Shown here piece by piece: positions 1 to 10,981 of a stretch of DNA of 64,000 bases. The first letter of the stretch is position 1, and each line of letters starts with the position of its first letter. The position numbers and the translations under genes are program-made. The stretch is taken from positions 49,732,581-49,796,580 of the forward strand of contig OX442314.1 in NCBI GenBank assembly GCA_949358305.1. The letters are read 5' to 3'. The notes under the pieces were generated by a model. That model had not been told where the DNA came from. It made no database searches and saw only the letters and a list, made by a program, of their open reading frames with translations. Source of the DNA: Strigamia acuminata. Lineage: Eukaryota > Arthropoda > Chilopoda > Geophilomorpha > Linotaeniidae.

Positions 1-980
1 ATTATCTGTTGAACCCCCAGCAGAGTCTCTCCCCTCCACTGGAACATTCGATCGTCAACATTTCGACCAAATTGTTTCATAGTCGGCTTCATGCGTTTTG
101 CCATTGCCATCTCGGCATTTTGCAGAAACAGCACCCCATGCCAATGTGGGGTCCGCTGTCCTGCACTCCCTCCTTCAGAACTAGTCCTTGGAGGTGCCAA
201 GGGATAAAAGGCAAAGCTGTCTGTGAAGCGGACGTGACTGTCACGAACTCATTGGCCGTGAAGATGGGCTCCGAAGATGGAGCAGTCCCTGGATAGTAGG
301 TACTGTCGGTGGTTGGCAGTTGGTCCACCTTCACCTTACCAGCACCCTCACAGAGATGCATGAAATACGGAGATGCACCATCCTTTGTAGTGCGTAAGCC
401 ATACATTGACCTGGGTTTGGTTGGAATGCGTGCTTGACAGCGGCTCCAAACAGAAGCGCTCTTTTGCTTTACGCATCCAGCTTGGCCACATGCTTTTCAA
501 ATCTTCGCAATGCCCTACTGCCATTACGCGCAAATTCCAAGCGAATTAGCAGCGGAAACAACAAATGGATGATTTAACAACAACAATTTTAAAACTTTAA
601 ACTTTAAAAGAAGGTGAATAACAACACCAATCGAATCCTTTGCTTTAGCAAATGATAACTGTGCCCACTGTTGTAAAGTACAGTTTATATGGCACAGCAA
701 TCGAAAACTCGAAAATAATTCCCGGGTTTCGGCACCACGTGTGATGAATCGCGTTTCCAAGGTATTTAATGGACGCGTTTGAAAGACGCCGCGATACAGT
801 GATCTCTGGGAGCCTGGTCCTCAGAACCTGCCCGGCCGTGAATGTGCGCCTGGATATAGGTAGCAACACACTCCAGATCCTGACATTACACAAATATTTA
901 TTTTGCCGGGTACTTTCGAGCTGTAAAAAGAGTGACAGAAGTGCTTAGTGGTCACTGGAATCAGAAATCCACGCGTATCT
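1..980. other. Opening stretch, no recognisable gene
   Basis: The longest open frame is on the minus strand (positions 406 to 89, 105 codons). A second minus-strand frame (533 to 348) overlaps it in another phase, so at best this is a frameshifted relic. Neither shows a domain, membrane segment or family motif I recognise. The rest of the stretch is unremarkable. Confidence 0.3.
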
Positions 981-1140
981 CGCAACATATCGTATAAACA
1001 CGAAGTTAAACGAGAGCAACCCGCAACATATCGTGCAAACACGAAGTTAAACGAGAGCAACCCGCAACATATCGTGCAAACACGAAGTTAAACGAGAGCA
1101 ACCCGCAACATATCGTGCAAACACGAAGTTAAACGGGAAC
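981..1140. repeat. Tandem array, 41-bp unit, about 4 copies
   Basis: Units begin with CGCAACATATCGT at 981, 1022, 1063 and 1104, an exact 41-bp step. The first unit has a few substitutions and the last decays after about 35 bp. Minus-strand frames across it are repetitive and are taken as by-products. Confidence 0.93.
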
Positions 1141-2440
1141 ACGCTTCGTTCCAACTCGGAAACAACACGAAACTCAAAGGGAACGCGTAGAATCCCGACG
1201 AGTCGATAATGCCAAGCAGTGCTTAACAATTGCCGGAATGAATAACAAAGAGAACCCGCGTATTATCCCGATGCGTCAGCGTCCGCCTCGCTGTTGAATC
1301 TCGACGAGAAATGAGCGCTAACGCGTACTAATTGGCACGTACGGCTGCCCAAACACATCTAAAATCCAACCAATGCCAAGTTAGGCTAAAGCCCCAAAAA
1401 GGCAGGGCGGCCAAACCGGGCTAATTACCGCGCTGCTCACGCAAGGAACCAAAACACACAAACTCATGGCGCAAATGAATCTCATTCTGGCCCCAAACGG
1501 CGTATCACGGTGTTAAAATCAAATAAAGAGGAAAAGCAAAGGAAATTCGAATGGATAAAACCGTGAATTTAATCACGTATGATGATGGAAAGAGCCTGTG
1601 ACCATGTTTCAGGTCAACAGGGCAAGGGATAGCTTAGTGGCAGCTCCCTAGTGAGTTGTGCAGGCATTCTGAGGTTGCCGGCTCAAAAGAGCTCTTATGC
1701 TTCCAAAGCTCAAAGCACAACTGCCTAGGCAGTGGGAAAAAAGGGTGAGAGGTAAACTTGGTCCAGAATAGACTGGGCCAAGTTTAAACCAATCACAGAA
1801 GAGCTAACCAACCAATCCGGTGCTTTGGTGCATGCTTAATGAGCATGACTCATGACAACACACCGAATCAGCTGATATGCAAAGTAGGAAGCGGACAGAA
1901 AAAGAACAGAAATAGAAAAGACAGGAAAGAGCAAGTGAAAATAAGACAGAATAGGAAAAGTTAGGAGAAACTAAAGGAAAACAAACACAAATGAGGATGT
2001 GAAATAAACAAATACAAGGTTAGGAATTGGGCTAAGTTTAGGGTTATTTTAGCAAACAAAATACAACAATTAGAATTCTACAAACAGGGAAAAGCGCGTA
2101 TTATTTAACGCGTGAAAACCTGGACCGTGACAGTTTGTTACCCCAATATATTAAATAAACCCAAATCAAAACTTAAATCAAACTTTGATTTGCGGCACTG
2201 CTTAATGTTACGTCTCGTATCACCATCGAACTGAAATAATAATAAATTAACGACACAAAACAACCAATTTCAAATCATTCAAATGGTTATCCACAAATGG
2301 TTAACCACAAACCTTTCCTAAAGATTGTCCAAAAGCTTCCTCGCCCAGAACGCCGGCAAATGTGCCTAATACGCCGGCGCCGGGATGTAAACAGATCGCG
2401 TACAACGAACGTTTCATTAGCTTCGCATTTCCGTCGTTAT
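1141..2440. other. Non-coding stretch, nothing recognised
   Basis: No long open frame, RNA gene or transposon end was recognised. Purine-rich segments occur around 1880-2000. This could be decayed transposon sequence, but there is no motif to support that. Confidence 0.4.
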
Positions 2441-2461
2441 AAAAAAAAAAAAAAAAAAAAA
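2441..2461. repeat. Poly-A run, 21 bp
   Basis: Uninterrupted A tract. It could be an old retrotransposon tail on the plus strand, but no matching retroposon body or target duplication was identified. Confidence 0.9.
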
Positions 2462-2708
2462 CGTATCGCGACGAAGATTTCATGGATCACTGGATCCGGC
2501 AGGTGGCGCTAGTACAATATTACAACTTCCGGTGCGCGGACGGAAGTAGTATTATTTTACGGCGAAAAATGCACTAAAACCGGTTTATTAATTCAACCGG
2601 AGGTCGGAAAGTTGCGAAAAGACCCTAGGATACTAATACAGGTACACTGAATTTATTGCCGTTATCCGTTTGTCTCCATCTGCTATAGATTTTGAGATAT
2701 GGATGCGT

Positions 2709-2730
2709 ACGGACGGACGGACGGACGGAC
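2709..2730. repeat. (ACGG)n microsatellite
   Basis: Five perfect GGAC units. Confidence 0.93.
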
Positions 2731-2786
2731 AGAACCGTTTCATGAGACTTTCTAAACATCAGGTTTAGAAGTCTAAAACACGGGTT

Positions 2787-3030
2787 CCGCCAGGTGGAGC
2801 TCCGGTATGCTTACAGTTTGCCGTAAATCCGAGTTTTCAGCATTCGTACTTCCAGTCCACAGCGCTTAAAAATGAGTCTTTTTTTTCTTTTATTTTATTA
2901 TAATGTGTGGAATGACCTGTTCTAGAGCTTGACGTCGGCCAAAATTTCATTTTTTGTTATGCTGAATTGATTTTTGGAAAAAACACCCAAAATTACACAA
3001 ACCGGAAGTTGAACCACACACACCACACAA
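2787..3030 (-). repeat. Dispersed repeat, inverted relative to the copy at 8650-8885
   Basis: Read in reverse complement, this segment matches 8650-8885 over most of its length with point differences and small indels. Shared landmarks include the conversion of a CAACTTCCGGTTTG block, a CATTCCACACATTATAATAAAA block and the CCACCTGGCG end. It is an old interspersed family. No coding capacity is conserved between the copies. Confidence 0.75.
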
Positions 3031-3309
3031 ACGTTCAAAGTAAGTTAAATAAAAGCCTTTTTTTTCTGTTTTGCCAGTTTTTATTTATTTTTATTTCATA
3101 AAATGTCGGTCATTTGGGAAAAAACGAATTGAAGAATAAACTATTTTTTATGATTGTGATACTTTTTTTTTTTAGAATGCAGAAGAGGATCTTGAAGTTG
3201 TTTTATCTAATGGAGCTATCATTTTTTAAAACTCCTTTTTTTATTTAGTGTTCTCATAAATTTTGTTAAATTACTGTTTTGCATTTATTTATATTTTATT
3301 TTCAATCTT

Positions 3310-3570
3310 ATGGTTGAAGAACTCGTAACGTGCAAAGTATTTAAAAATTTGAAAATTTTAATCTTGTGGGATTGTAAAATGATTTCTTTAAGGTGGATTA
3401 TGAATTTGGTGCAAAGGTATAATACTTTTCACTCATTAGTCTCCATTGATTGTGAGAAAATTGATCGTGTCAGCGTCAAGGAAATTGAAGCTATAGTTCA
3501 GGAAAAAAAACTGGATTTTACAATTACTTTGCAAAGTAACATTCATCGGTTACGATTGCCGTTTGTTTAA
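3310..3570 (+). pseudogene. Leucine-rich-repeat-like C-terminal exon (candidate)
   Basis: An 86-codon frame whose protein alternates leucine and isoleucine with LKILIL..C and LVSIDCEKID patterns, resembling the final repeats of an LRR or F-box/LRR protein. It has no upstream coding context, and the ATG may simply be internal to an exon. A T-rich tract precedes it, followed by AG dinucleotides that could serve as an acceptor. No second LRR exon was found nearby. It may be the last exon of a captured or decayed gene, or chance. Family assignment is weak. Confidence 0.3.
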
Positions 3571-3952
3571 TTTTATTTAGCTTTAGTTTTTTGTGTAAAG
3601 CAGTAAAACTACCCACCTACATACCTAATACTAATCTAAAAAGAAGCTAAAACCAAAAAAAAATATTGACCATACAACAGAAGTTTTTAATAAAATTATA
3701 ACATTTTGTTGCAACTTACTACATAATTCTCTTATAATCCAATCAATATTTAAGTGTTTCTTATGAAATTGCTGTAACAATCTACATTTTCTCACTGTTG
3801 ACCATTTTAAGGCTGCTTTTATTTTTGTGTTGGTATTTATTTCATCCTTGTGATGATAACAAGAATCTGTGGTTTCTTAACGACTAGCTACACGCAAAAT
3901 TCTTATTGCATCCATAACTTTGCATTAAAGTTTTGGTTTCCACACGCCATTA

Positions 3953-4117
3953 TGTGGAAAGAGATTGTGTTTCAATTATCAATGCAAATGCCACATTCAT
4001 GTAGGAATGTGGTCTTACAGTAGCAAGAAATGTAAATGCCACATTCATATGAGAATGCAGTTTTACAATGCAAAAATATCAAATTCAAGAAATGTGAAAA
4101 GCAAAGGAAATATATGA
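3953..4117 (+). pseudogene. Cys/His-rich coding fragment, copy of the 48844-49125 exon
   Basis: The frame starting at 3953 is open for 54 codons and encodes two copies of a C-K-C-H-I-H motif about 18 residues apart, the same order seen at 48940-49060 and, partially, at the right edge of the window (63955-64000). The same frame is open in all three places although the DNA has diverged, which suggests coding descent. The product is not recognised; the spaced Cys and His residues could bind a metal. Confidence 0.4.
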
Positions 4118-4620
4118 CCAGAGCTCTCTTCTGGTTCCACTGACACATTTCAAATCATCAGTTTATCCAGGGGTGACCACGTGGAGGTAGAGAGTTGGAT
4201 TTTACACCCCCACAAACAAAGATCAATCATTTACCAAAAAAAAGAATTCTTACTTCAAATACTTCGAATTCTATTTCACTACGATTCACTCGAACAATTC
4301 GAAGTTCACTCGGCATCGTCCCACAGGATGGGGAGAAAATTCAAACACGCAGATATCAAACCGAGCCTAAAAAACAAAAAGTTGTAAATGAATTTCAATA
4401 AAAATATCAAAAATTGTAATATTTAGGTTAAATGTTGTGAGATATAACCGCATTCAAAGTTCGATTCAGGTAAACTCATTGCCTTCGCGTCGTCACTTGA
4501 ACGAACGAACATTTCCGTGTCTCCACTCAAAATGGTTGTGGCTACGGGATTTCCGGTCAGAAAACACTGATCTCTTCTAGACAGAACAAATCTCATTACC
4601 AGAGTGGGGTTTGTTGAAAG
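4072..4620. repeat. Dispersed repeat, direct copy at 51287-51797
   Basis: The two segments share long near-identical blocks, including one around GACCAGAGCTCTCTT, the GGGGTGACCACGT block and the run through ATTTCCGTGTCTCC. The copies differ by substitutions and small indels. Neither has a continuous open frame over the shared length. Confidence 0.8.
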
Positions 4621-5237
4621 TTCCAGAAAGGCAGGATTGAAGAAAAATGTGGCAGATTTCTTTAAGCTTAAGAAAAATGTTGAAAGCACATTAGACATGG
4701 ACAAAATTTGACAGATGCATTTTCAAAATATTAAAAACTAAAATATCATAAAATTTCTTTTACTTTATCAATAATTTTTTTTTTGTTGAATTTTTTTTTT
4801 GTTATCTTTCAAGTGAAACTGACATATGCGTGTGTGAGGTTAAAAATGCCATTTATTAGATTTATTTTAAATTTTGCCCAAATGATTATTTAAATGCTTT
4901 TTTTCCCATCATTATTAGTCAGAAGGAGGAAAGTTGGAAGCCTTTATTTTGTATTCAATAGTTAGTTTTATGCACAGTGCGTTAGTTATAATTATAAGCA
5001 CTGTGCCACCGATTTATCGTTTTTCGTCACATACGTACGCCGTTCACGACGCACCGTGTGCCGCCAACGATCGCCGTGCGCCCTTGGTTACACGTATCGT
5101 CAAAGATACAACGATCGAACGTGTGCACTTCGTCTCGACCAGGAGTTATCATTAACGCAACATCAACCTTTATTATTTTTGTCATTTCACCGCACATCGT
5201 AATATTCGCGTGATATTTCTGCGAACTGCTTCAATCC

Positions 5238-5318
5238 CGAGGAGGACGTAGATCTCTAAGAGGCCGAAGACGCCGCAGATCCCGAAGAGGCCGCAGATCC
5301 CGAGGAGGCCGCATCTGT
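5238..5318. repeat. 18-bp minisatellite (CCGCAGATCCCGAGGAGG-like)
   Basis: Three to four imperfect 18-bp units. Because 18 is divisible by three, one plus frame reads an acidic E-E-A-A-D-P repeat followed by about 15 further codons. An upstream frame at 4934-5155 is not joined to it. It may be a relic of a coding exon. Confidence 0.7.
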
Positions 5319-5433
5319 GACTCTTCCGGACTTAACTTTATCTCGATTTACTTTATATTGATGTGTTATGCTGTAGAAGATAAAAAATTGAATTTCCTAT
5401 CAGGAGTAAGATGTGTTTTGATATTTTATAATT

Positions 5434-5434
<1 letters not shown>

Positions 5435-5464
<30 letters not shown>
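5435..5464. repeat. Poly-T run, 30 bp
   Basis: Uninterrupted T tract just upstream of the Tc1/mariner relic. Confidence 0.93.
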
Positions 5465-5469
<5 letters not shown>

Positions 5470-5479
5470 CGTCTTCAGA

Positions 5480-5816
5480 TAACCATCATGGCATCTTGAA
5501 AATTGAAGTTCCAAAACATGAAAAAGCAACTATGCATTGCAATCGCTTAACTCATGCATTTCTCCTTATAAAGTATGGTTTTTTTTGTCTTAGTTGTCCC
5601 ACACTTCTCGTCATACAGAGAACTTGGCTGCAAAATAATATGCCAGTGGGAATGCTTGTTTGGCCTCCAAAAGGAGCCGACATGAACCCAATTGAAAATG
5701 TGTGGTCAGCCAACTGCAACATCAAGTTCGTTCATAAAAATTTTATTTTGGCCTAGATGCAATTGTTCAGGAAATATTTGGAGGGGACCAGACTTTTAGA
5801 ACACCCTGTATATCCA
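5480..5816 (+). pseudogene. Tc1/mariner transposase relic with terminal sequence
   Basis: Near 5655-5705 the plus frame reads a W-P-P-x4-D-x-N-P-I-E-N-V-W signature, the third catalytic block of Tc1/mariner-type DDE/D transposases; a W-x-Q-N-N/M element precedes it. Only the C-terminal quarter is left. The frame continues through the poly-T, so its start is meaningless. About 70 bp downstream the sequence ends in a GAACACCCTGTATA-type terminus, common at the ends of this superfamily. A matching left end was not found, so this is a truncated, inactive copy. Confidence 0.7.
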
Positions 5817-6400
5817 CTGTTTTCCCCTGCCATTCATCCTGATTTGGCCTGGCGAATTTGCATTCCTGTCCACGCATGAGTGAATCACCTCATTAGGTAT
5901 TCTCAAGCGCATCTGATTGGTTCCTAATTACCCATCACTGTGCCCAGTGATCGGAGGGATTCGGGGGACCATGGCTCTCATTGGAGCAGATTGTTCACTT
6001 AGAGTTTATACTTCCTCGCAACAGGAAGTAGCTCGCTCTTGTCCTGATATTTTGAATATGATTACTTTGTGGTGACCCCAGAGATCACTGGTGTATTGTT
6101 TTTATTTTATTACTTACAAGTTAGAAAGTGTATTGTTTAGTACAATAGATATTTTGTAGAATTATTTGTTATGTTTAAAATAGAATCTATTTATATTTTT
6201 GACAATGTTGATTTGGTTTGATATTGATGGGGTGTATGAAGAACGATGTCGGCAACTACGAGGTGCAGCAACCGATGAACGTTTGCAGACGTCAATTTTT
6301 ATTCGTCCTGAAGCTGATTCACTGCACGATTTGCATTTGTTTAATGTGACTATACAACCTTTATCAAACAACATTAAAATTTGAGCAAGTCCACTTTTAA
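5817..6400. other. Spacer with a short shared segment
   Basis: A segment near 5893-5935 matches the 3' end of the 53571-54263 ORF (54225-54270), including an AAGCGCATCTGATTG core. A 61-codon plus frame at 6199-6384 has no recognised features. Confidence 0.4.
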
Positions 6401-6404
6401 AGTG

Positions 6405-6985
6405 TGTGACCGTCAGGCCACCTGGGGTGACCCACGTCACTGCCACACACCACCATACGGCCCCAAGATCACCCCCTGATTGGGCAAGGTAATCTAGCCC
6501 GGGGGAAGGAGGAAGCTGAGTGGTGTGGGGAGGAGTTGCGGAGAGAGAGTGCGGACACAGACCAGGACGGTCGTGTGTTGAGAGTCTGCGGTGTTGTAGT
6601 TATCAAGGGGACAAGACGTGTCCCAGCTGTGTGGACTCTGCACTCCTTCCCATTCACCACAGAGACGCTCAGTGTCATGGTGTCGGCCATGATGCAGCCT
6701 CCATGAGTGGCTACTGCGGGTCGTAGGTGAGTACGACATGAATGTAATGTTGAACCGAACACGTCACCCATTGGGCTCCCGCCCAGTGTGTGACATGTCA
6801 GTTGCCGGTACGGCGTGCCTCTATGCCACCCCCGCAACGGGTAACGGGATTCCCCATACCCCTAGACAACGTAATAAAGGCCAACCAACCAATATTAGGG
6901 AGTCTCCGTTATTTTACGTGAGTATGCGTCCCACACCAGAGTAATAAGTCCCCTTATTGCCCTGGCGAAGACCACAGCAGTCACA
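6405..6985 (+). mobile_element. Solo LTR, 581 bp, with 4-bp target duplication
   Basis: The segment begins TGTGACCG, ends GTCACA and is flanked by AGTG (6401-6404 and 6986-6989), the signature of LTR integration followed by LTR-LTR recombination. It is GC-richer than its surroundings and has a CCCCTAGACAAC motif followed by an AATAAA signal near 6873. The same motif and polarity occur in the solo LTR at 58846-59429, so both belong to one family. Flanks joined across it reproduce the sequence at about 8068-8110, which therefore represents an empty site. ORFs inside it are not genes. Confidence 0.88.
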
Positions 6986-6989
6986 AGTG

Positions 6990-7370
6990 TTTAGTTTTTG
7001 AGTATCCACCCTTCTATATACGGTAATACCATTATTTTTTTTGTCTTCTACTTGTATCACGTTTTCTTCCCTTGTTTTTTTCATTTATTTTTTGCTAACA
7101 TTCCTGACATACAGTATTAGTGTGCATTTTTTTTTCGTGCTCCTTTACGTTTTGTTTTTCCATGTTTTATCCATTTATTTTTTTCGTTGTTTTCAATTTT
7201 AATTTTTACTTGTTTTCATTATGATTTTTCATGATTTTTCCATGTTTTTATTGTTCTTCCTGTTTTCTTGTTCCTGGTTTTTTCATGTTTTTTTTTATTC
7301 TGATTTTCCAGTTTTTACTTTCTGAATTTTCTTGCTTTTAAAGCGTTTTTCTTGTAGAACATTCTTGAGT
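6990..7370. repeat. T-rich dispersed repeat (copies near 8090, 9340 and 61870)
   Basis: Shares with 8090-8180, 9340-9600 and 61870-62110 a T-rich series including TTTACGTTTTGTTTTTCCATG and the landmark CTTTTAAAGCGTTTTTC. No conserved coding frame. Confidence 0.8.
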
Positions 7371-7583
7371 GATCAATGGATGCTTCACCTGCCTGAACTG
7401 TTTCATGACCCATGGGGTGACCACGATGAACCGTGGCATGTTTGGTAGCACTACGAGTTTGAAATAATGCACGCAGCTCAAATCTTAGATCTTCAGGCTC
7501 TTCACTTTCTGCGTGAACACTTGCGTTTCGTGTATAATTCGTATCTCGCGGGACATTTTTTATTCGAACACCCTATCCAGTAA
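7371..7583 (+). pseudogene. Unrecognised coding fragment with one internal stop
   Basis: Seventy codons are open from 7371 to the TAA at 7581 except for a TAG at 7446-7448. The protein is rich in His, Trp and acidic residues, then Leu and Phe, unlike the low-complexity frames around it. A TTTTTCTTGTAG tract just upstream (ending 7357) would serve as a splice acceptor and leave the frame open. I do not recognise the family; it may be an exon of a retroelement or a captured host gene. Confidence 0.3.
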
Positions 7584-8349
7584 GACCTCCGAATGGAATA
7601 ATAATAAATAATGTAAAATAATGTAATAATTTCTTTTTTTTTTTAGATGTGGCCACTGTGGGACGGTTGTACCTATAACCCAGCACCTACAGCACTTTAC
7701 AAAATTCAGTCTTCCATGCACTGGTGTCTGACACGGTCCGAACTTTATTCCTTATAACAGATATCATATCATGGGATATTTAATCGTGGGTGTTGTGTCC
7801 AGCGACTCGTGGCCCTCCCCTGACCACCTTGCCTACGTCCATACACTCACAATTTAACATTGTGATATACATATATTTTTTTTACTTACCACAAAAAATC
7901 AACAAGTTTTCAAACTTGACAGAAGTTACATACATACCAACAGTAACAAATAACATTAAAATTTGATGTGCCAATCATTAGCACACGTTGAATTCTCACT
8001 TGTGCTTTCAAAACTGACACGCCCAGTTCAATCGTCCGATCATGGATGTCAACCAAACCATCAGATCCACTTTTAAAGCGTTTAAGTTTTGAGTATCCAC
8101 CCTTCTGTATACGCTAATACCATTATTTTTTTTGTCCTCTTTCACGTTTTCTTTCCTTGTTTTTTCCATTTATTTTGTGCTAACATTCCTGACATTATAC
8201 AATATACTAAATAAATAAATATAGTAAATACTATATACTAAATAAAATATATACTAATAACTATAATGAATTGTGATGAAATAAAAGATACTATAATATA
8301 AAAGATACTATAATGAAATGTGATGAAAATTTTAAGCAATAATAACAAT

Positions 8350-8601
8350 TTAATTCGAGCGTACTGAGCAAAAGTTGCAACGTTTCATTCGCTCTTTAAG
8401 CTTTTCCTCTCCATCCTTCACAGCCTCTTATGCTACTTCTAAAGCATTGTGCACTTGAGTCAAAAGTCCATCTGTGATCTAACCAAAAATAAACATTATG
8501 CACAATTATTTAAGCTGCTTGAGCAGTACCTTCCCAGAACGTTGGTACATGCCCAAAAAAGAAAGAATGACGGCTATTATTGCCAATTGCAATAAAACAG
8601 T
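8350..8601 (-). pseudogene. Two-exon gene fragment with membrane helix, one internal stop
   Basis: On the minus strand, 8601-8530 encodes a hydrophobic helix of about 17 residues followed by Y-Q-R-S-G-K. A GTACTG donor at 8529 and a TTAG acceptor at 8479 bound a 51-nt intron. Exon 8478-8350 continues in frame with an amphipathic, Lys/Glu-rich segment ending N-F-C-S-V-R-S-N and a TAA. One TAA interrupts the second exon at codon 17. The consistent splice phase and protein-like composition make a coding origin likely. It could be the C-terminal end of a single-pass membrane protein. The family is not recognised. Confidence 0.45.
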
Positions 8602-8649
8602 ATTAGTGTGCTTTTTTAAAGGCTTTTATTTAACTTGACTTGAACATTT

Positions 8650-8885
8650 GTGTGTGTGTTTCAACTTCCGGTTTGTCTAAATTTGGGTGTTTTTTCCAAA
8701 AATCAATTCAACATAAAAAAAAAATTAAAATTTGGGCTTCGTAGCGCCCTAGAACAGGTCATTCCACACATTATAATAAAAGAAATGAAAAAAAGACTCA
8801 TTTTTAAGCGTAGTGAACTGGAAGTACGAATGCTGAAACCTCTGATTTACGGCAAACGGTAAGCGGGGCGCCACCTGGCGAAACC
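8650..8885 (+). repeat. Dispersed repeat, inverted copy of 2787-3030
   Basis: Forward-strand copy of the family described at 2787-3030. The 70-codon frame here is interrupted in the other copy and is not treated as a gene. Confidence 0.75.
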
Positions 8886-9330
8886 CATGTTTTTTAATGG
8901 ATGCCAAAATGTTCGCCCGATACGAATTTTGATGTTTTCGGTACTAAAAAGGGATTTAAAAATTCTGAAACCAGTCTCATTCGATTGGAAATTGCATTCT
9001 GCACAAGCCTGTATATTTTTTCTTTTGATTCAGTAAAGGAAAAGTACGTTTTTTTTACGATTGTAGCCAGCGACCGCATGGCAAATTTAGTGGGAAATTT
9101 GAATTCGACCATAAAAAAACCAAAAATATGAAAAATGAACCGATTAGAATATTTAAAATGTTTCCTGTGCAGAATTTGCCGCTCTTTCAAAGGGTGCCAA
9201 CAATTTTTTGATCTTAACTTTAGTTTTTTTTTTATTTGCTAAAAAACGATCTGTCAATTGTCAAATTTTTATTCTGGATTCCAATTTCGCAGGGATACAG
9301 CATAAAAGCCTTTTTCAAAAACGTAGTTTT
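8886..9330. other. AT-rich stretch with overlapping frames on both strands
   Basis: A 98-codon minus frame (9190-8894) and a 76-codon plus frame (8901-9131) overlap. Neither has recognised motifs, and the region lies between repeat copies. Confidence 0.3.
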
Positions 9331-9339
9331 TTTGTTTTA

Positions 9340-9800
9340 CTTGTTTTCGTGCTACTTTACGTTTTGTTTTTCCATGTTTTATCCATTTATTTTTTTCTTT
9401 GTTTTCACAATTTTAATTTTTACTTGTTTTCATTATGATTTTTCATGATTTTTCCATGTTTTTATTGTTCTTCCTGTTTTCTTGTTTTTTGTTTTTTCAT
9501 GTTTTTTTTATTCTGGTTTTCCTGTTTTTACTTTCTGAATTTTCTTGCTTTTAAAGCGTTTTTCCTATAGAACATTCACCATCAACATCAACACAACATA
9601 GTCATCAAAATTCTCCCTCAATCTTTGCTAGACAAGTAGCAAGATTGGTATTTAGCCCTAATAAATTGGCCACATGTTCACGCAATGGCAAATAGAGCAA
9701 CTCAAACAAGGATAAAAAGGTTTTGCCAGCATTAGACTCTAAAAAGCTTGTTGCTTTGATTGGTAATATATCGCCTATAAATGTTACTTAAAAAAAATTT
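9340..9800. repeat. Dispersed repeat, long near-identical copy at 61875-62345
   Basis: The T-rich block is followed by a distinctive shared segment from GAACATTCACCATCAACATC through the run ending CCTATAA.TGTTACTT, with only scattered differences between the copies. Confidence 0.88.
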
Positions 9801-10147
9801 GTGACAAATTAAACCGTACTTTTTCAAGTACGATACCGTCATTAGATGGCGCAACTAGTATTAGCGGCAAATTCGACTCCGAAATAACAATTTCTCTTAG
9901 AAATAACCCACTAACATATTATTATGTTTGTTTTAAATAACATCCTTATTTAAGCAATAATATAACAATATATTATTGCTGTTTAAGGTAACAAGGGGTT
10001 GCGGCCACATCAGATGAAACTTTCCAAAGACCAGTTCAGGAATAGGGTTTTCATTTTTTTTTATTAAATGTTTTTTATTTTTGTTTATTTATAGTTTGCA
10101 TTTATTTATAGGCTGTTTTTTTCCCAAGGATCAGAAAATAGTACACG

Positions 10148-10459
10148 TTGACAACAGTGCGACACAGTGTTGGTATAAAGTTGCCTCAGCAACAACATTC
10201 TAAAAAGTGTCATTTCACCGAAAGAAAAATGTCAATTGTTATGAGAGAGACATATTATTTCACTTTGTTTGATGATTTTATTAATTATCAAACTTTTGTT
10301 AAACAACAACCTTGCAAGAACAAGTTTCTGGAGAAATTAGGTGGTGTTTTGTTTATGTTTTTTCCAGGCGATTGGTTGATCTCAGCCCAGTCCACCTTGG
10401 ACCGAGTTTACCTTTCACCTTTTTCGCTCTACTTCAAGCAGCTTCACTTCGAGGATTAG
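10148..10459 (+). pseudogene. R1-encoded frame, 103 codons
   Basis: The first part repeats in other R1 copies with the same phase around K-Q-Q-P-C-K-N-K-F-L-E-K-L-G-G and F-P-G-D-W. Copy e (62650-62915) keeps the second part open and extends it. It is probably a decayed coding exon, but a TTTTCCAG just before GTGATTGG in the gapped copies suggests the true reading is interrupted by an intron in copies b and c. Function is unrecognised. Confidence 0.3.
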
Positions 10460-10762
10460 AGCTCTTTTTGAGCCACCATCCATTTTTGTTCAAATAAATG
10501 GGCACATGTTTAGTCTATATTAAAACATATTTTTTATTTAGTGTTTTCATAAATTTTGTTGAATCATTGTTCGCATTTATTTATATTTTATTCTGACTCT
10601 TACGTTTTAAATAATATTTGGGAAATTATAGTTAATTTGGAGCATCCTGATCACCCCTAAATTACGTCCCTCCCTTCAGCCAATGACACTTTCCAGGCAT
10701 CATTTTCTTCCCAGAATTAACTGAGCACGACTTAAAACTGATCCTCTACAATGATCTAATCT

Positions 10763-10981
10763 GTGTATCAGCGGATCGGTTCGGTTCTGTCGAAATGTGG
10801 GTGCCAAATAATCCTACCGCAGATTGAATTGCGGATCGGACGGGCGGCCAATCTGCTGCGCAATCAATCCGCGGATGCTTGCACAAAGAAGCAAATGAGT
10901 GTCAGCATGCGTGGTGATGACATGCAGGAATTTGCTAATGGTGCACGTTCCTTTACGCCTTACATTCTGTCATTTCTCTAG
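10763..10981 (+). pseudogene. R1-encoded conserved frame, 72 codons
   Basis: This frame ends in a segment (A-A-N-L-L-R-N-Q to P-Y-I-L-S-F-L) repeated at 18254-18481 and 27219-27401 with the same stop. It is GC-richer than the rest of R1, and substitutions between copies are few. Copy b is the only one in which the frame is open from its ATG; copies a and c have stops or shifts near the start. No family recognised. Confidence 0.4.

Noticed and set aside
6469-6944. Several overlapping ORFs on both strands
   Set aside because: All lie inside the solo LTR 6405-6985, whose GC-rich sequence gives long frames by chance.
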